A stretch of 64,000 bases of DNA from Typhlomys cinereus (Eukaryota > Chordata > Mammalia > Rodentia > Platacanthomyidae): the NCBI GenBank assembly GCA_023101885.1, contig JALPQD010000293.1, positions 2,647,861 through 2,711,860 of the forward strand, in the 5' to 3' direction. Shown here in pieces: positions 1-11,100 of this stretch (positions are counted from its first letter, which is position 1; each line of letters starts with the position of its first letter). Made by a program: the position numbers and the translations under genes. The notes beneath the pieces were generated by a model. The model saw only the letters and a list, made by a program, of their open reading frames with translations, was not told the DNA's origin and did not search any database.

Positions 1-2421
1 CATACCCCACAGGATAAAAGCAACAGAGAAAAAAATAATTTTTTTCTGTCTATATGAAAATATTAACAAACTACTTCAGTTTCTGGCTAAAAGTCCCTTG
101 AAGCTGTTTTTTTTTTTTTTTCTAATTTGATTCACTCTAGTGAATTGAAATCATCTTTATCCCTTTAAAGAAGCACATATGTACACACAGAAGAGAAAAG
201 AAACCCCAAAACAGTAGAGAAGAAAAAGGGAGAAACATAAGGTATGTTCTCTAAAAAAGTCAAATAGTCTCCTGAAATGATTGATTGCCAACTCCATTGA
301 AGGCAAAAATAAGATGAAAGAAAAAGAAATTGCTAAGAACTTTAAAACATTGAATGATTTAGTTTTTTACTAGAATTATCTGATAATGAATTGAAAAATA
401 CAAGCAGGTCATGAAAGCACAGGGGATTACTGCATGGAGGTGGGAGAACTAGCAAGAAGGGAGTAGAGATGTTGGTGGGTAAGGAAGCAAATGAGAACAA
501 AGTATTTCTGAAATTTCCAGAATGAAACACATTGCTTTTAAAAAATTAATAAGAATGAGTATGCCAGAATTCATTAATGTCTTTCTGGTAGCAGACCACA
601 GAGAGGGCTGCAAGATTACCAGAACCTTCCCTCCAGGATGTCTAGAAACTAGGACACAAAAGGGTAAAAAGAAAAAAAAACTTAAATAAACCAAAATAAT
701 GACAGAAACTTAAATGCATACAAACATATGTGGACCAGTGTTGTATCTTGCTTTAAGTCATAAGGTGGAGGAGCAAAGAGAGGAAAAATCTGCTTTGGAA
801 CCGAGTCCTTTACCCTTAAATCTTTCAAACTTACTGTTGTAGGAACTATGAGAAAAAGATGAACAAAAATTAACTAAACTACTATTACTTACTATTTGCT
901 GGAATAAAAAGCATTCAGTACTAATATAATAAAGTATGTAATATTTTAATGTGAGTGTTACTCTGCAGGAAAGTGAGAGTGTTGAGGGGATGGGGTGTAG
1001 CAGTTTGCATGAATGTTGATGACAAATTCACAATCAAAGAGCTTAGGAAAATAGGGGGACTTAATTATTTCTTATGATTCTTGATTAGAAGAGTTCATAC
1101 GAATATCAGGAGTCAAGGGATTATTGATACAAGGAGACAAACCTTGCTCACAAAATTACAATGTGTCTTTAACACATCCACCTTGCAGGCTTCCTCAGGG
1201 TTTGACTTAAAGTCAGTTCTTCAAAATATGCCCATAACTCAGCTTTAGGTTGTCAAGTTGACATCTATATATCTCATAGCACAAGGGTAATTGATAGTGA
1301 TTTTAGCTTTCTAGAGGCTGGCCAGCGTGAGAAGATTCTACGTGTCAAAACCAAAGAATACAAGGGAAAAACTGTGCTAAAGAGGAAGAGCGGTCAAGGA
1401 TATGGAGGTTCCTATGATTATCATTACTTGAGTCATAGTAGAGATTTACATTAGCCTGAAGTCATGGAAATTAAGAGATAAAGGAACATGCATTACCAAG
1501 GAAAGATGACGTGGGTCACCAAGGAAGACCTGGGTGAATGCTGAGCAGAGAAATGACTTGCTCTGAATTATATTTCATGAGAAGGCTTCAAGATTCCCTG
1601 GATGACAACAGATTGATGTGCATAGAAGCTGAGCCATGAAGGCTATAGGAAAGATCTTGGCCCTATCGTGGATAGGGATATAAGACATGTAAGCAACATC
1701 TGACAACATTAAGTAAAAAAGCAGTCAGTAATAGACTACATAGCCTTTTAAAAAGATAATTTTCAACACAGACAAGCAATGTTTTTATATTCTTAAAATG
1801 TTGAAAGCAAGTTTAAACACTTTTCACTGTCTTACATATATGAGGAACTTGGTTCTCTTGTCTGCATTTCATTTTGTGATTGGGTATTTTTGTTTATCAA
1901 AAAAGAGAAATTGAAATAAATGAAATCAATAAATCATCTTGCTTCAGGCATGAACACCAGGAAGAAAATCTATAGTACAGCAGAATCCAGTGTTCTATCC
2001 AGGACCTACTATTCTGGATAAACCTCAAAGCAGTATTTATATTTTTCTACTCCATTGGTCAGTTTATAGATGAATGAAAAACTAAAAGACAGTCAAATAG
2101 AAGGACTTAAAAATCCATCTCCTCAATTATATTTCTGGTTTACTTCCTTAATAAGATAACAAAGATTCTAAGTCACATTTTTCTTGAGAGAATGATATAT
2201 GGTTATATGATCATTGGGAGGTGGGTTTGGTTTTCCTCACTGCTATGTCAGCAGCATCTGGAATAACCTCTTGATCTAAGCAGGTGCTTTTGAATTTGGA
2301 GAGAATTAATTAATACACAGATTCATACTTACCCATAAATCATTGAAAATTCAAACATGCAGAGATGAGACAAAAAGAAGCAAACAAATGTAAACCAAAA
2401 AGGCAGTAGATCCAAAATTTC
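1..2421. other. Unique AT-rich non-coding DNA
   Basis: No conserved protein, RNA gene or clear repeat is visible. The open frames are short (81 codons or fewer), lack family resemblance and sit in AT-rich sequence with frequent stops on all frames. Short homopolymer runs occur (T-run near 106-121). A very old repeat could be hidden here below what can be recognised by eye. Confidence 0.6.
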
Positions 2422-2432
2422 ATTGGTTCATC

Positions 2433-2750
2433 TTTTCTTTTTTTTAATTTTTTTATTTATAATTTATTCAATTGTGCTTGTATGTGTGTGTGCATGTGTG
2501 TATATGTATATGTGTATGTATGTATATGTGTGTGTGTGTAGGACCATGGACAAATTCGGGAACCACCATGGATGCCTCCACCTCCTCCTTGTTTACTCTG
2601 CCCCGGGATTCAAAGGCTCCGCCTACCAGGACTGGAAACACAGGCCGCCCTGGTTTCCGCTGGTGTCTATAAGTGGGGTCTAGGATCCGAACTCAGCACC
2701 TTCCGCCTGCAAGGGCAGAGGCTTAACCCCTGAACCACCTCTCCAACCCC
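2433..2750 (-). mobile_element. tRNA-derived SINE, copy S1 (antisense)
   Basis: Read on the minus strand it starts GGGGTTGGAGAGGTGG, continues through a pol III A-box-like TGGTTCAGGGGTTAAG and a B-box-like GTTCGGATCC, then a GC-rich body, a (CA)n tract and an A-rich tail, seen here as the leading T-run. Flanks give an imperfect duplication, TTGGTTCATC on the left and ATGGTTCACC on the right. This copy belongs to the form that has AGTAAACAA in the body (antisense TTGTTTACT at about 2589-2597). The mismatched duplication suggests an older copy than the others. The non-tRNA body is not one I recognise. Confidence 0.9.
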
Positions 2751-2761
2751 ATGGTTCACCT

Positions 2762-4309
2762 ATTCTTAAAGGTTTTATGTAACAGGATTTTAACTTATGG
2801 GATACTTCCAGACTTAAATAGACAAAATGCTATAGAAATATAGCTTATATAAACCATAAGATTTTTTCATTAAAATATGCAGAAGAAAATGATATCTTTC
2901 AAACAACCTGATTTTCAGTCTGGTAAAATAAGCTGGAAAAAATAAGTATGTTCATATAATTAGGTAAGTTGTTAAATTTTCTACTTTGAATTTATAATTT
3001 TGCTTTCCTTATACAATAATCCAAGTTAGTTTTTATTTTGCTTTACTTGTGCTAAAGCCTTTTTTCTCATGCTTTATTAATTATTTGTGTATTCTTACTT
3101 TTGACTATATAAAGTAGGAGGTAGAAAGGAAGGAATGAGAAATGTTAATTGCAAGGGAAAGTCTTACCATACAACCCGATATCCCTCAGCTATGGTTTTG
3201 AATATCATCTGTCTTCACAAAACTTACTGAAGAAAGAAAGAAAAGTGAAACAAATTTTTAAATTAATTAAAAATAGTGTTGCCCTCTTAGTGCAGTTAGG
3301 CAGCCTGTCACTCTCATAAATTAAATTCAAAATGAATCATACATCTAGTACTCACTGGAGGAAAATCTTTGTTTTTGTTTTTATAAAAACATTTCTTAAA
3401 TGAAGTATGTGGTGTAAAAGACAAACGAACATGTAAACATTTAATGAATTCATCTTTGTTTAAATGGAGAAAATATACTAACTAAAATATGGCATAGGTA
3501 CATGGAACGGGATCCCATAGGCTTGAAAAATATAATTGTTACATCAGTCTCTGTCAAAGTACTTGTACTTGGATTTTATAATTCAAATTCCCACATATCA
3601 TGTAAAAATGCTGAAAACAAACAAAACAAAAGGGAATGTCAAGTTAAAATCACAATGAGTCACTGCTTCAAATTTACTAGAGTAGTTAAAATGCAATGGA
3701 TAAGCAAATCAACATATTGGAAGATATTTTATCAGCATCTAATAGAGTTAAAACTCCAAGTGACATGACTCAATAATTCTTTTATGCATTTATCCGGGAA
3801 GTAGAGACACAATTTTTTAAACTTTTATTTTGTTCGTCTGTTTGTTCCCAGATATTACTGTTGGAAGTTTGTGATAATTAATGGAATACTACAACAAGAA
3901 ATCTAAGTCACATACAGGTAGATATGTGTGTAAGTCAGATGATTGAAGTTAGCTAAGCTGCTCAGCTAATGGTATCTGAACTCCTTCATATAGCATTACT
4001 GACTTGGCTATTGGTTAGTCAAACTTCCCTTAGTTTTGATGGCTCAGCATTTCAACTGTTTCATGTGTATCTTGTCTACCTGTGGTTTGCACAGGCATGT
4101 CTTCAAGACAATGTCAGGATATAGGAACACAGCCAGAAATAGCCAAACTTTTTCAAAGTAATTTTAATGAAGCTGGTAAAAGTCTGCTAGAGAAAGTGTA
4201 GTATTAAAACTTAAAATTCAGACCTGAAGTATTGTATATGTTATTTATTTTTGTAATTTCTGTAATCTTATGTTAATTAATTTGAGTAATTTATTCAACC
4301 AACCAATTC
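2762..4309. other. Unique AT-rich non-coding DNA with an ancient L1 trace
   Basis: No host exon or RNA gene is recognised. An 88-codon open frame at 3502-3768 overlaps the ancient L1 trace described separately and is not a gene. The rest is AT-rich sequence without a recognisable family. Confidence 0.6.
3645..3960 (+). mobile_element. Ancient L1 ORF2 3'-end fragment
   Basis: The stretch from about 3648 reads like the sense strand of the last part of mammalian L1 ORF2: AATCACAATGAGTCACTGC followed by an ACTAGAGTAGTTAAAATGCA-type segment, corresponding to the common 'ACCACAATGAGATACCACTTCA...ACTAGAATGGCTAAAAT' region known from old mammalian L1s. A weaker match continues toward AATGGAATACTACAACAAG near 3880. 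It is far more decayed than the other L1s here, so it predates them. The boundaries are uncertain and the call rests on pattern memory, not an alignment. Confidence 0.5.
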
Positions 4310-4325
4310 AATTTATGCCAATTCT

Positions 4326-4644
4326 GGGGCTGGAGAGGTGGCTCAGGGGTTAAGCCTCTGCCTTGCAGGCGGAAGGTCCTGAGTTCGGATCCCAGATCCC
4401 ACATATAGACGCCAGGAAGGGAAGCGGGGGCAGCCTGCGCTTCTGGTTCTGGTAGGGCGGAGCCTGTGAATCCTGGGGCGGAAGGAGGTGGAGGCGTCCA
4501 TGGAGGTTCGCAAATTCGTCCGTGGTTCTACACACACACAGACACACACACACAGACAGACACACACACAGACACACGCGTGCACATACACATGCATATG
4601 CACACAGTTGAATAAATAATAATAATAATAAAAAAATTAAAAAA
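4326..4644 (+). mobile_element. tRNA-derived SINE, copy S2
   Basis: Begins GGGGCTGGAGAGGTGG, with A-box-like and B-box-like sequences in the first 75 bases, a GC-rich body, an interrupted (CA)n tract at about 4531-4575 and the tail TTGAATAAATAATAATAAT plus A-runs. Target-site duplication: AATTTATGCCAATTCT at 4310-4325 and AATTTATGCCAATCCT at 4645-4660, 15 of 16 matching. It lacks the AGTAAACAA block in the body. The duplication marks L1-mediated insertion and good preservation. Confidence 0.96.
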
Positions 4645-4700
4645 AATTTATGCCAATCCTATGCAGTACCATTTTATTTTTTGGGAGTGTGTGTGGAGTC

Positions 4701-5477
4701 TTTCTTTTTTTATTTATTTTTATTATTTCCACTCATACAAACTTAACAGGTACACCGGTTCTCTCCCTCCCTCCAACCACCCACTCCACTCCCTCCCCAT
4801 TCCCCAGTGCCTCCCCCTCCCATTCCCGGAGAATCCTTTAATGTGCATGCCAAACTCTCCTCTGGGTCCTCCTCTCCGATGAGGTGCAAGGACCCAGTGG
4901 TATTTCCCAGACCCTTTCCTGTGTTCCCCTTAAGCATAAGAATACTACTGTGGCTGTCAATCCCTTACTTCCAAGGATCTTGGTGCTTTTAGCAATTTCT
5001 AGACTTTGTGAGGTCAATAGTGTGTTGGACATTGCACAGGTCATGCAAAGTCCAATTATGATTGCTTCGGTTCTAACTTGTGTGGAGTATCTTGCATATC
5101 ATTACTCCTTCCATCCTTGTGCTCTTACAATCTTACCGCCACCTCTTCCGCAAATTTCCCTGAGCTTCAGGATGGGGACAGATTAGGCTGGCCTAGTTCC
5201 AAGTGGTTGCTATAGACTCTCTGATGTTCTGGATTACAATTTGTTGATTTTTTTTTTCAGTTTTGCTGCTCCTGCAATGCCCTGCACTCCATCCTGATGG
5301 GTATTGGATGTCACCACTTGCAATCCTTGAATGTGACCTATTTTCTCTGCTGTAACATGGTCCCCTCTCTCCTTGTTTCTGGTGTGGCCCTCTTTCCCCA
5401 TCAGTGCTGATCATAATCTTTGCAATTACTAGGTATTACAGAGAATTATCCTGAAGTGTCTCTAAGTGGGTTTGGTA
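4701..5477 (-). other. L1-1 3' UTR with G-rich tract
   Basis: The same roughly 0.8-1 kb 3' UTR occurs after every young L1 in the window. Landmarks on its sense strand are a CACCAGAAACAAGGAGAGA segment, a CAGCAAAACTGAAAAAA segment, a run of G-rich purines near its 3' end (C-rich at about 4760-4830 on the plus strand) and the terminal GTTTGTATGAGTGGAAAT followed by A-rich tail. G-rich polypurine tracts are a known feature of mammalian L1 3' UTRs. Confidence 0.9.
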
Positions 5478-6264
5478 CTAGGAGCCACTTATTAGAGAGT
5501 ACATATGGCGCTTAATTTTCTGTGTCTGGGACATTTCACTCAATATAATTGTTTCTAATTCCATCCATTTCCCGGCAAATTCCATTAATTCATCATTTTT
5601 GAAGGCTGAGTAGTACTCCATTGTATAGATGTACCACAGTTTCCTTATCCACTCGTCAACAGTTGGACATTTGGGTTGATTCCATGACTTTGCTATTGTA
5701 AACAGTGCTGCTATGAACATTGTCATGCCTGTGCTATTGAGGTGAATTTTTTGCTGTTTGGGGGGTTATTGCCAAAAGTGGAACAGCAGTGTCATATGGA
5801 ATTTCAATCTTTAATTTTTTTAAGAATCTCCAGACGGCTCGCCAGAGTGGTTGTATGACCCTGCATTCCAACCAGCAATGTAAGAGAGTTCCCCTCTTTC
5901 CACATCCTCTCCAGCATTTGGTGTTGTTTGTATTGTGGATTTTTGCCATCCTGACCAGGGTGAGGTGATATCTCAGGGAAGTTTTGATTTGCATTTCTCT
6001 AATGGCTAAGGATGTGGAGTAATTTTTAAGATATTTGTTATACATTTAAATTTCATCCCTGGTAAAATTTCTTTTAACTTCCAAGGCCCATTTTTTAATT
6101 GAGCCATTTGTTTTCTTGGTGTTTAGTTTTGTAAGTTCTTTGTGCACCCTGGATAAGAGAGCTCTATCAGATATGTGGTTAGTGAAGATTTTCTCCCATT
6201 CTGTGGGTTGCCTTTGTGCTGGAGTTACAATCTCTTTATCTGAACAGAAGCTCTTTAATTTCAC
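5478..6264 (-). pseudogene. L1-1 ORF2 C-terminal part, broken
   Basis: Encodes the C-terminal region of L1 ORF2 protein. The cysteine-rich motif C-x3-C-x7-H-x4-C is recognisable around 5860-5950, although this copy reads [18 protein letters not shown]. The frame then runs to the usual end, LISGS, and a TAG at 5478-5480. It is cut into three frames (about 5478-5726, 5734-6045 and 6046-6264), so frameshifts or stops lie near 5730 and 6046. The rest of the gene, including the reverse transcriptase, is on the far side of the inserted L1-2. Confidence 0.92.
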
Positions 6265-6270
6265 AACATC

Positions 6271-6757
6271 ACCCTTTCCCCACCCCGCTCCGCTCTGCTG
6301 GTCGGGACAGGCAGGCACGGTCCAGCCAGGCCTCACCTGCAACCTAGGTAAGCTCAGCCTGTGCCCGCCCACCAGAACCAGAGGTCAGCCCAAAGGGACC
6401 CAGCTCCTACCCTACCATCCAGCCAGAGCCACGCACAGGGCCCGCCCACCAGAACCACAGGTCAGCCCAAAGGGACCCAGCTCCTACCCCACCATCCAGC
6501 CAGAGCCACGCGCAGGGCCGAGGGACGAGGAGGACCTCCCCCTGCGCCCGGGCCCCAACCCAGCTCCCCTCGGGTTAAATAGCTCCACGCCAACGCCCCC
6601 ATCCTCCCTTTCCCCACTCTGCTCTGCCGGTTGGGAAGCGCGCGCACAGTCCAGCCGGGCCTCACCCGCGACCTAGGTAAGGTCCGTCCCTGCCCATCCC
6701 CAGAACCCCAGGCCAAATAATTCAGTTTAGTGAAATTGAAAGATCTTAAGAGTTAAA
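6271..6757 (+). promoter_or_regulatory. L1-2 GC-rich 5' UTR / promoter, partly tandem
   Basis: A CpG-containing, GC-rich leader upstream of ORF1. Two related units start with CCCTTTCCCCAC at about 6272 and 6606, a period of about 334 bp; both contain a GTCCAGCC(A/G)GGCCTCACC segment and end in CCTAGGTAAG. The L1-8 leader is a single related unit. Tandem 5' monomers acting as promoters are well known in rodent L1s; promoter activity here is inferred from position only. Each unit ends with a sequence matching a splice donor. Confidence 0.85.
6364..6517 (+). repeat. 77-bp direct repeat inside the L1-2 5' UTR
   Basis: Two nearly identical adjacent copies, starting at 6364 and 6441, each beginning CCCGCCCACCAGAACCA and containing GGTCAGCCCAAAGGGACCC and CATCCAGCCAGAGCCACGC. 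They differ at only a few bases (for example CCCTACC versus CCCCACC). This is a duplication within the larger 5' UTR unit, so the leader has two levels of tandem structure. Confidence 0.92.
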
Positions 6758-8146
6758 ACGACAAGGCCAAAGTCAAAGTGCAAATCCATGAGAAGCAACA
6801 CTCAAGTAAACAAATTTGCCACTGAAGAAATTAATCCCATAACGTTAGACTCCAATCAGAACTAACCCACGGAAAAAGGCCAAGAAAGCCTGACCCAGGA
6901 TAACGACTTTCAAAATATGATCATTACCATGTTCAATACTATGAAAGAGGAAATCAGGGAGGAATTACATAATAGAATCAATCGCTTTGAAGAGGAACAC
7001 AACAGACATTTGGAGGAGTTGAGAAAAACAGTGCAAGAAACAAAAACTGGCATAGAGCAGTTAAAACAGACTCAAGCAGAGTTTAAAACTGAGCTACAAG
7101 GGCTGGAGAGGTGGCTCAGGGGTTAAGCCTCCGCCTTGCAGGCGAAAGGTCCTGAGTTCGGATCCCAGATCCCACGTATAGACGCCAGGCGGAAGCGGGG
7201 GCGACCTGCGTTTCGGGTCCTGGTAGGGCGGAGCCTGTGAATCCCGGGGCAGAAGGAGGTAGAGGCGTCCATGGTGGTTCCCGAATCATCCGAGGTTCTA
7301 CACATACACAGAAACACACACACACACGCGCACGCGCTTGCGGTCACATACACATGCATATGCGCACAGTTGAATAAATAATAATAAAAAAAATTAAAAA
7401 AAAAAAACTGAGCTACAAGACAAGTTATCTTCAACCCAGAACTCTACAGAGAGTCTTATCAGCAGAACTAAGGAAGCAGAAAACAGAATTTCAGACCTTG
7501 AAGATAAAGTGGGAGTATTAACCAGCTCAATGGAAGAGATTGTTAAAGCCAAAAAGGTACCTCAGAGAAATAACCAGGAGATATGGGACACCCTGAAGAA
7601 GCCTAACATGTGTATCCATGGAATACCAGAGCAAGAATCTCAAAATACCACCCCTGAGGAAATTTTTCAAACGATCATCAAGGAAAAATTTCCTCATCTA
7701 AAAAAAGAGAGGCCCATACATATACAAGAGGCATTCCGCACCCAAACAGATACGACCAAAACAGAAGCATGCCACAGCAAATAATAGTTAAAACACTCCA
7801 CATTCAAGATAAAGAACTAGTGCTGAGAGCTTCAAGGGAGAAAAAACAAGTCACTTTTACAGGTAAACCTATTAAAATAACAAATGACTTCTCAATGGAA
7901 ACAGTAAAAGCAAGAAGAGCTTGGAGAGACATACTTCAAGTATCGAATGAGCAAAAATGTCAACCCAGGCTGATTTACCCTGCAAAACTATCAGTCATGA
8001 TCGAGGGAGAAAGAAAAATCTTCCAGCACAAAGACAACTTGAAGGGATAAATGTCCACCAAACCAGGCCTTCAAAAAATGCTAGAAATGATACTCAAGTA
8101 TGAAGGAAAAAACAGGCATATCCAAGAGAACAGAAGGCAAGTATAA
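6758..8146 (+). pseudogene. L1-2 ORF1 (RNA-binding chaperone), broken and SINE-split
   Basis: ORF1 protein of L1 is a coiled-coil trimer that coats L1 RNA. Compared with L1-8, whose ORF1 begins ATG ACA ATG CCA, this copy reads ACG ACA AGG CCA at 6758-6769, so both near-terminal start codons are lost. A TAA stop lies in frame at about 6861-6863. The heptad-rich segment at 6917-7100 (EEEHNRHLEELRKTVQETK) is the coiled coil. SINE S3 interrupts it at 7101-7403. The remainder runs through 7509-8050 with a frame change near 7775, and the natural stop is TAA at 8144-8146. Not functional. Confidence 0.93.
7101..7403 (+). mobile_element. tRNA-derived SINE, copy S3, inside L1-2 ORF1
   Basis: Starts GGCTGGAGAGGTGGCTC, carries the A-box-like and B-box-like pair, the GC-rich body, a (CA)n tract with CG interruptions (about 7300-7335) and the TTGAATAAATAATAAT tail. 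A perfect 16-base target-site duplication, AAAACTGAGCTACAAG, flanks it at 7085-7100 and 7404-7419. It belongs to the form without AGTAAACAA. Because it sits inside L1-2, which sits inside L1-1, it is one of the latest insertions in the window. Confidence 0.98.
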
Positions 8147-8196
8147 CACCATTAAAAGCGAAGCAATATACTTATAAAAACTACTAAACATAATAA

Positions 8197-11100
8197 ATGT
8201 CTGGAATTAAAAAATAGTTTCTCCATTATAACACTAAATGTTAATGGAATTAACCAACCGATCAAAAGACACAGATTACAAACTTGGATTAAAAATCACA
8301 ATCCATCAATCTGCTGCCTGCAGGAAACCCATCTCACCACAAAAGATAGGCACGCTCTAAAAATAAAAGGCTGGACAACAATTCTACAAGCAAATGGAAG
8401 CAGAAAACAGGCAGGGGTAGCCATTATGATATCAGACAAAGTGGACTTCAAATCAAAGAAAATTATAAGACACGAATGGATACTACATTTTAGTCAGAGG
8501 TACAATTCACCAGGAAGACTTCACAATACTGATCATATATGCACCAATACGGGCCCCTCCACATTCATTAAGAAAACACTACAGCATCTAAAGCAAGAAA
8601 TCAACACCCAAACGATAATTCTTGGGGACTTCACCACCCTCTAAACATGGGATAGATCAACAGGTCAAAAGCTTAACAGAGACACTTTGGACCTTAATCA
8701 AACCCTGAAAGAAATGGAACTTACAGATCTCTATCGAACTTTTCACCCACGTACCAAAGAATACACATTTTTCTCAGCAGCACATGGAACTTTCTCCAAA
8801 ATAGATCACATATTGGGCCACAAAATGAATCTACACATATGCAAAAAAGTTGAAATTCTAACCTGTGCCCTATCAGACCACCATGGCCTAAAGCTGGACA
8901 TCTACAACACATCAAACAAGAGAAAATACACTAAATCCTGGAAACTTAACACTATGATGCTGAATGAGAACTGGATTCAGGAAGAAATTAAAAAGGAAAT
9001 TCAAGATTTCCTGAAAGTGAATGATAACGAAAATACATCTTACCAAAATCTCTGGACACAATGAAAGCTGTTCTAAGAGGTAAGTTCATAATTCTTAATG
9101 CCTACATCAAAAAAATGGAAACGTCAGAAATAAACAACTTAACAATGCAGCTTAAGGCTTTAGAGAAACTAGAGCAATCTGATCCCAAAAGTAGTAGAAG
9201 AGAGGAGATTAGCAAAATAAGGGGAGAAATATCTGAAATTGAGATTAAGAAAACGATGGAAAAATATCAACCAGTCAAAAAGCTGGATCTTTGAAAAAAA
9301 TCAATAAGATTGATACACCCCTAGCTAAATTAACCAAAAGCAGGAGAGAGAAAAACCAAATTAACAAAATCAGAAATGAACATGGAATTATCATTACTGA
9401 TACCCAAGAAATCCAGAGAATTATAACATCATATTTCAAAAACTTATACTCTGTGAAGTTTGACAACACAAAAGAGATGGATGACTTTCTAAGTAAACAC
9501 AACTTACCTAAATTGAATCAGGAAGTTGTGAATTATTTAAATAGTCCTATAACATATAAGGAAATTGAGGAAATAATCTCGAATCTTCCCACCAAAAAAT
9601 GTCCTGGACCAGATGGATTCAGCACAGAGTTCTACCAGAAATTTAAGGAGTTAATAATATCAATACTCCTTAAACTGTTCCATCAAAGAGCAAAGGAAGG
9701 AACACTATCAAATTCCTTCTATGAAGCTAATATCGTTTTAATCTCAAAACCTAATAAATACTCACTTAAAAAAGAAAACTATAGGCCGACCTCTCTGATG
9801 AACACAGACGCCAAGATTCTCAACAAAGTTTTAGCAAATCGGATTCAAAAACATATTAAAAAGATTATTCACGGGGACCAAGTAGGCTTCATCCCCAGCA
9901 CACAAGGTTGGTTCAACATACACAAATCAATAAATGTAATTCATCATGTAAACCAGTCCAAAGTCCAAGACCACATGATACTCTCAATAGATGCAGAAAA
10001 TGCTTTTGACAAGATCCAACAGCCTTTTATGATCAAAACGCTAGAGACAGTAGGAATGGAAGGAATCTTTATCAATATAATAAAAGCTGTATACAACAAG
10101 CTCACAGCAAGGATTATGCTCAATGGGAAACAATTGAAAGCATTCCCACTTCGATCCGGAACTAGACAAGGCTGTCCACTCTCACCACTTCTATTCAATA
10201 TTGTATTTGAAGTCTTAGCCGAAGCCATAAGACAAGAAAGGGACACAAGAGGGATTCAAATCGGCAAGGAAGAAGTCAAGCTATCCCTATTTGCAGATGA
10301 CATGATCTTATACCTGAGGGATCCCAAAAACTCCACCAGGTAGCTCCTGGAACTGATTGAGAAGTTCAGCAGGGTGGCAGGTTACAAAATAAATGTGCAA
10401 AAATCGTAGGCCTAGCTATGCCCAGAATGAAAGAAGTGAAAAAGCCTTGAGAGAAACCATTCCATTCACGATAGCCCCTAAAAAAATGAAATACCTTGGT
10501 ATAAACCTAACCGAGGAGGTAAAAGACCTTTACAATGAAAACTTTAAAACCCTAAAGAAAGAAATTGCAGAAGACACCAGAAGGTGGAAAGAACTCCCAT
10601 GTTCCTGGAATGGCAGAATCAACATCGTAAAAATGACCATCCTACCAAAGGCAATATACAAATTCAATGCTATACGAATTAAAATCCCAAAGCAATTCTT
10701 TAAAGAAGTTGACCAAACAATCTCAAAATTCATATGGAGGCACAAAAGACCCAGGATAGCAAAGACAATCCTGAGTAACAAAAACACTGCTGGAGGTATT
10801 ACCATACTGAACCTTAGTCTATATTACAAATCCATAGTTATAAAGACAGCCTGGTACTGGCTCCAAAATAGACACACAGACAATGGATAAGGATTGAAGA
10901 CCCAGATATAAGCTGAGAAAATTACAGCCATTTGGTCTTTGACAAAGGGGCCCAAAGAATCCAATGGAAAAAGAACAGCATCTTCAACAAATGGTGCTGG
11001 CAAAACTGGATCTCGACATGCAGAAGATTAAAGCTGGACCCATACTTGTCACCATGTACAAGACTTAATTCCAAATGGATCAAGGACCTTGATATCAGGC

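Larger units (their letters stand above)
4671..6270 (-). mobile_element. L1-1, 3' part (antisense L1 split by L1-2)
   Basis: The left part of an antisense full-length L1 whose right part resumes at 13082. It holds the A-rich tail, seen as a T-rich tract at 4701-4732, the 3' UTR and the end of ORF2. A likely duplication flanks the whole element: CAGTACCATTTTA at about 4664 and CAGTACCATCTTA at 18023-18035. Between that duplication and the main A-tail lie about 23 extra bases followed by a second A-rich stretch, which looks like a short 3' transduction. The other insertion, L1-2, broke it at a site duplicated as AATTTCACAACATC / AATTTCACAAGATC. Confidence 0.95.

Noticed and set aside
3502..3768. 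88-codon open frame
   Set aside because: The latter half overlaps a decayed L1 ORF2 fragment in another frame; no family resemblance.
4343..4603. Frames rich in Cys and Val from the CA tracts (also at 35.0, 40.8, 43.7, 46.7 and 52.0 kb)
   Set aside because: They are readings of SINE (CA)n tracts and the SINE body and recur wherever that SINE sits.
6116..6676. 186-codon plus-strand open frame, longest near the L1-2 leader
   Set aside because: Its first part is the antisense of L1-1 ORF2 and its second part is the GC-rich L1-2 5' UTR. It crosses an insertion junction and has no protein-family resemblance.
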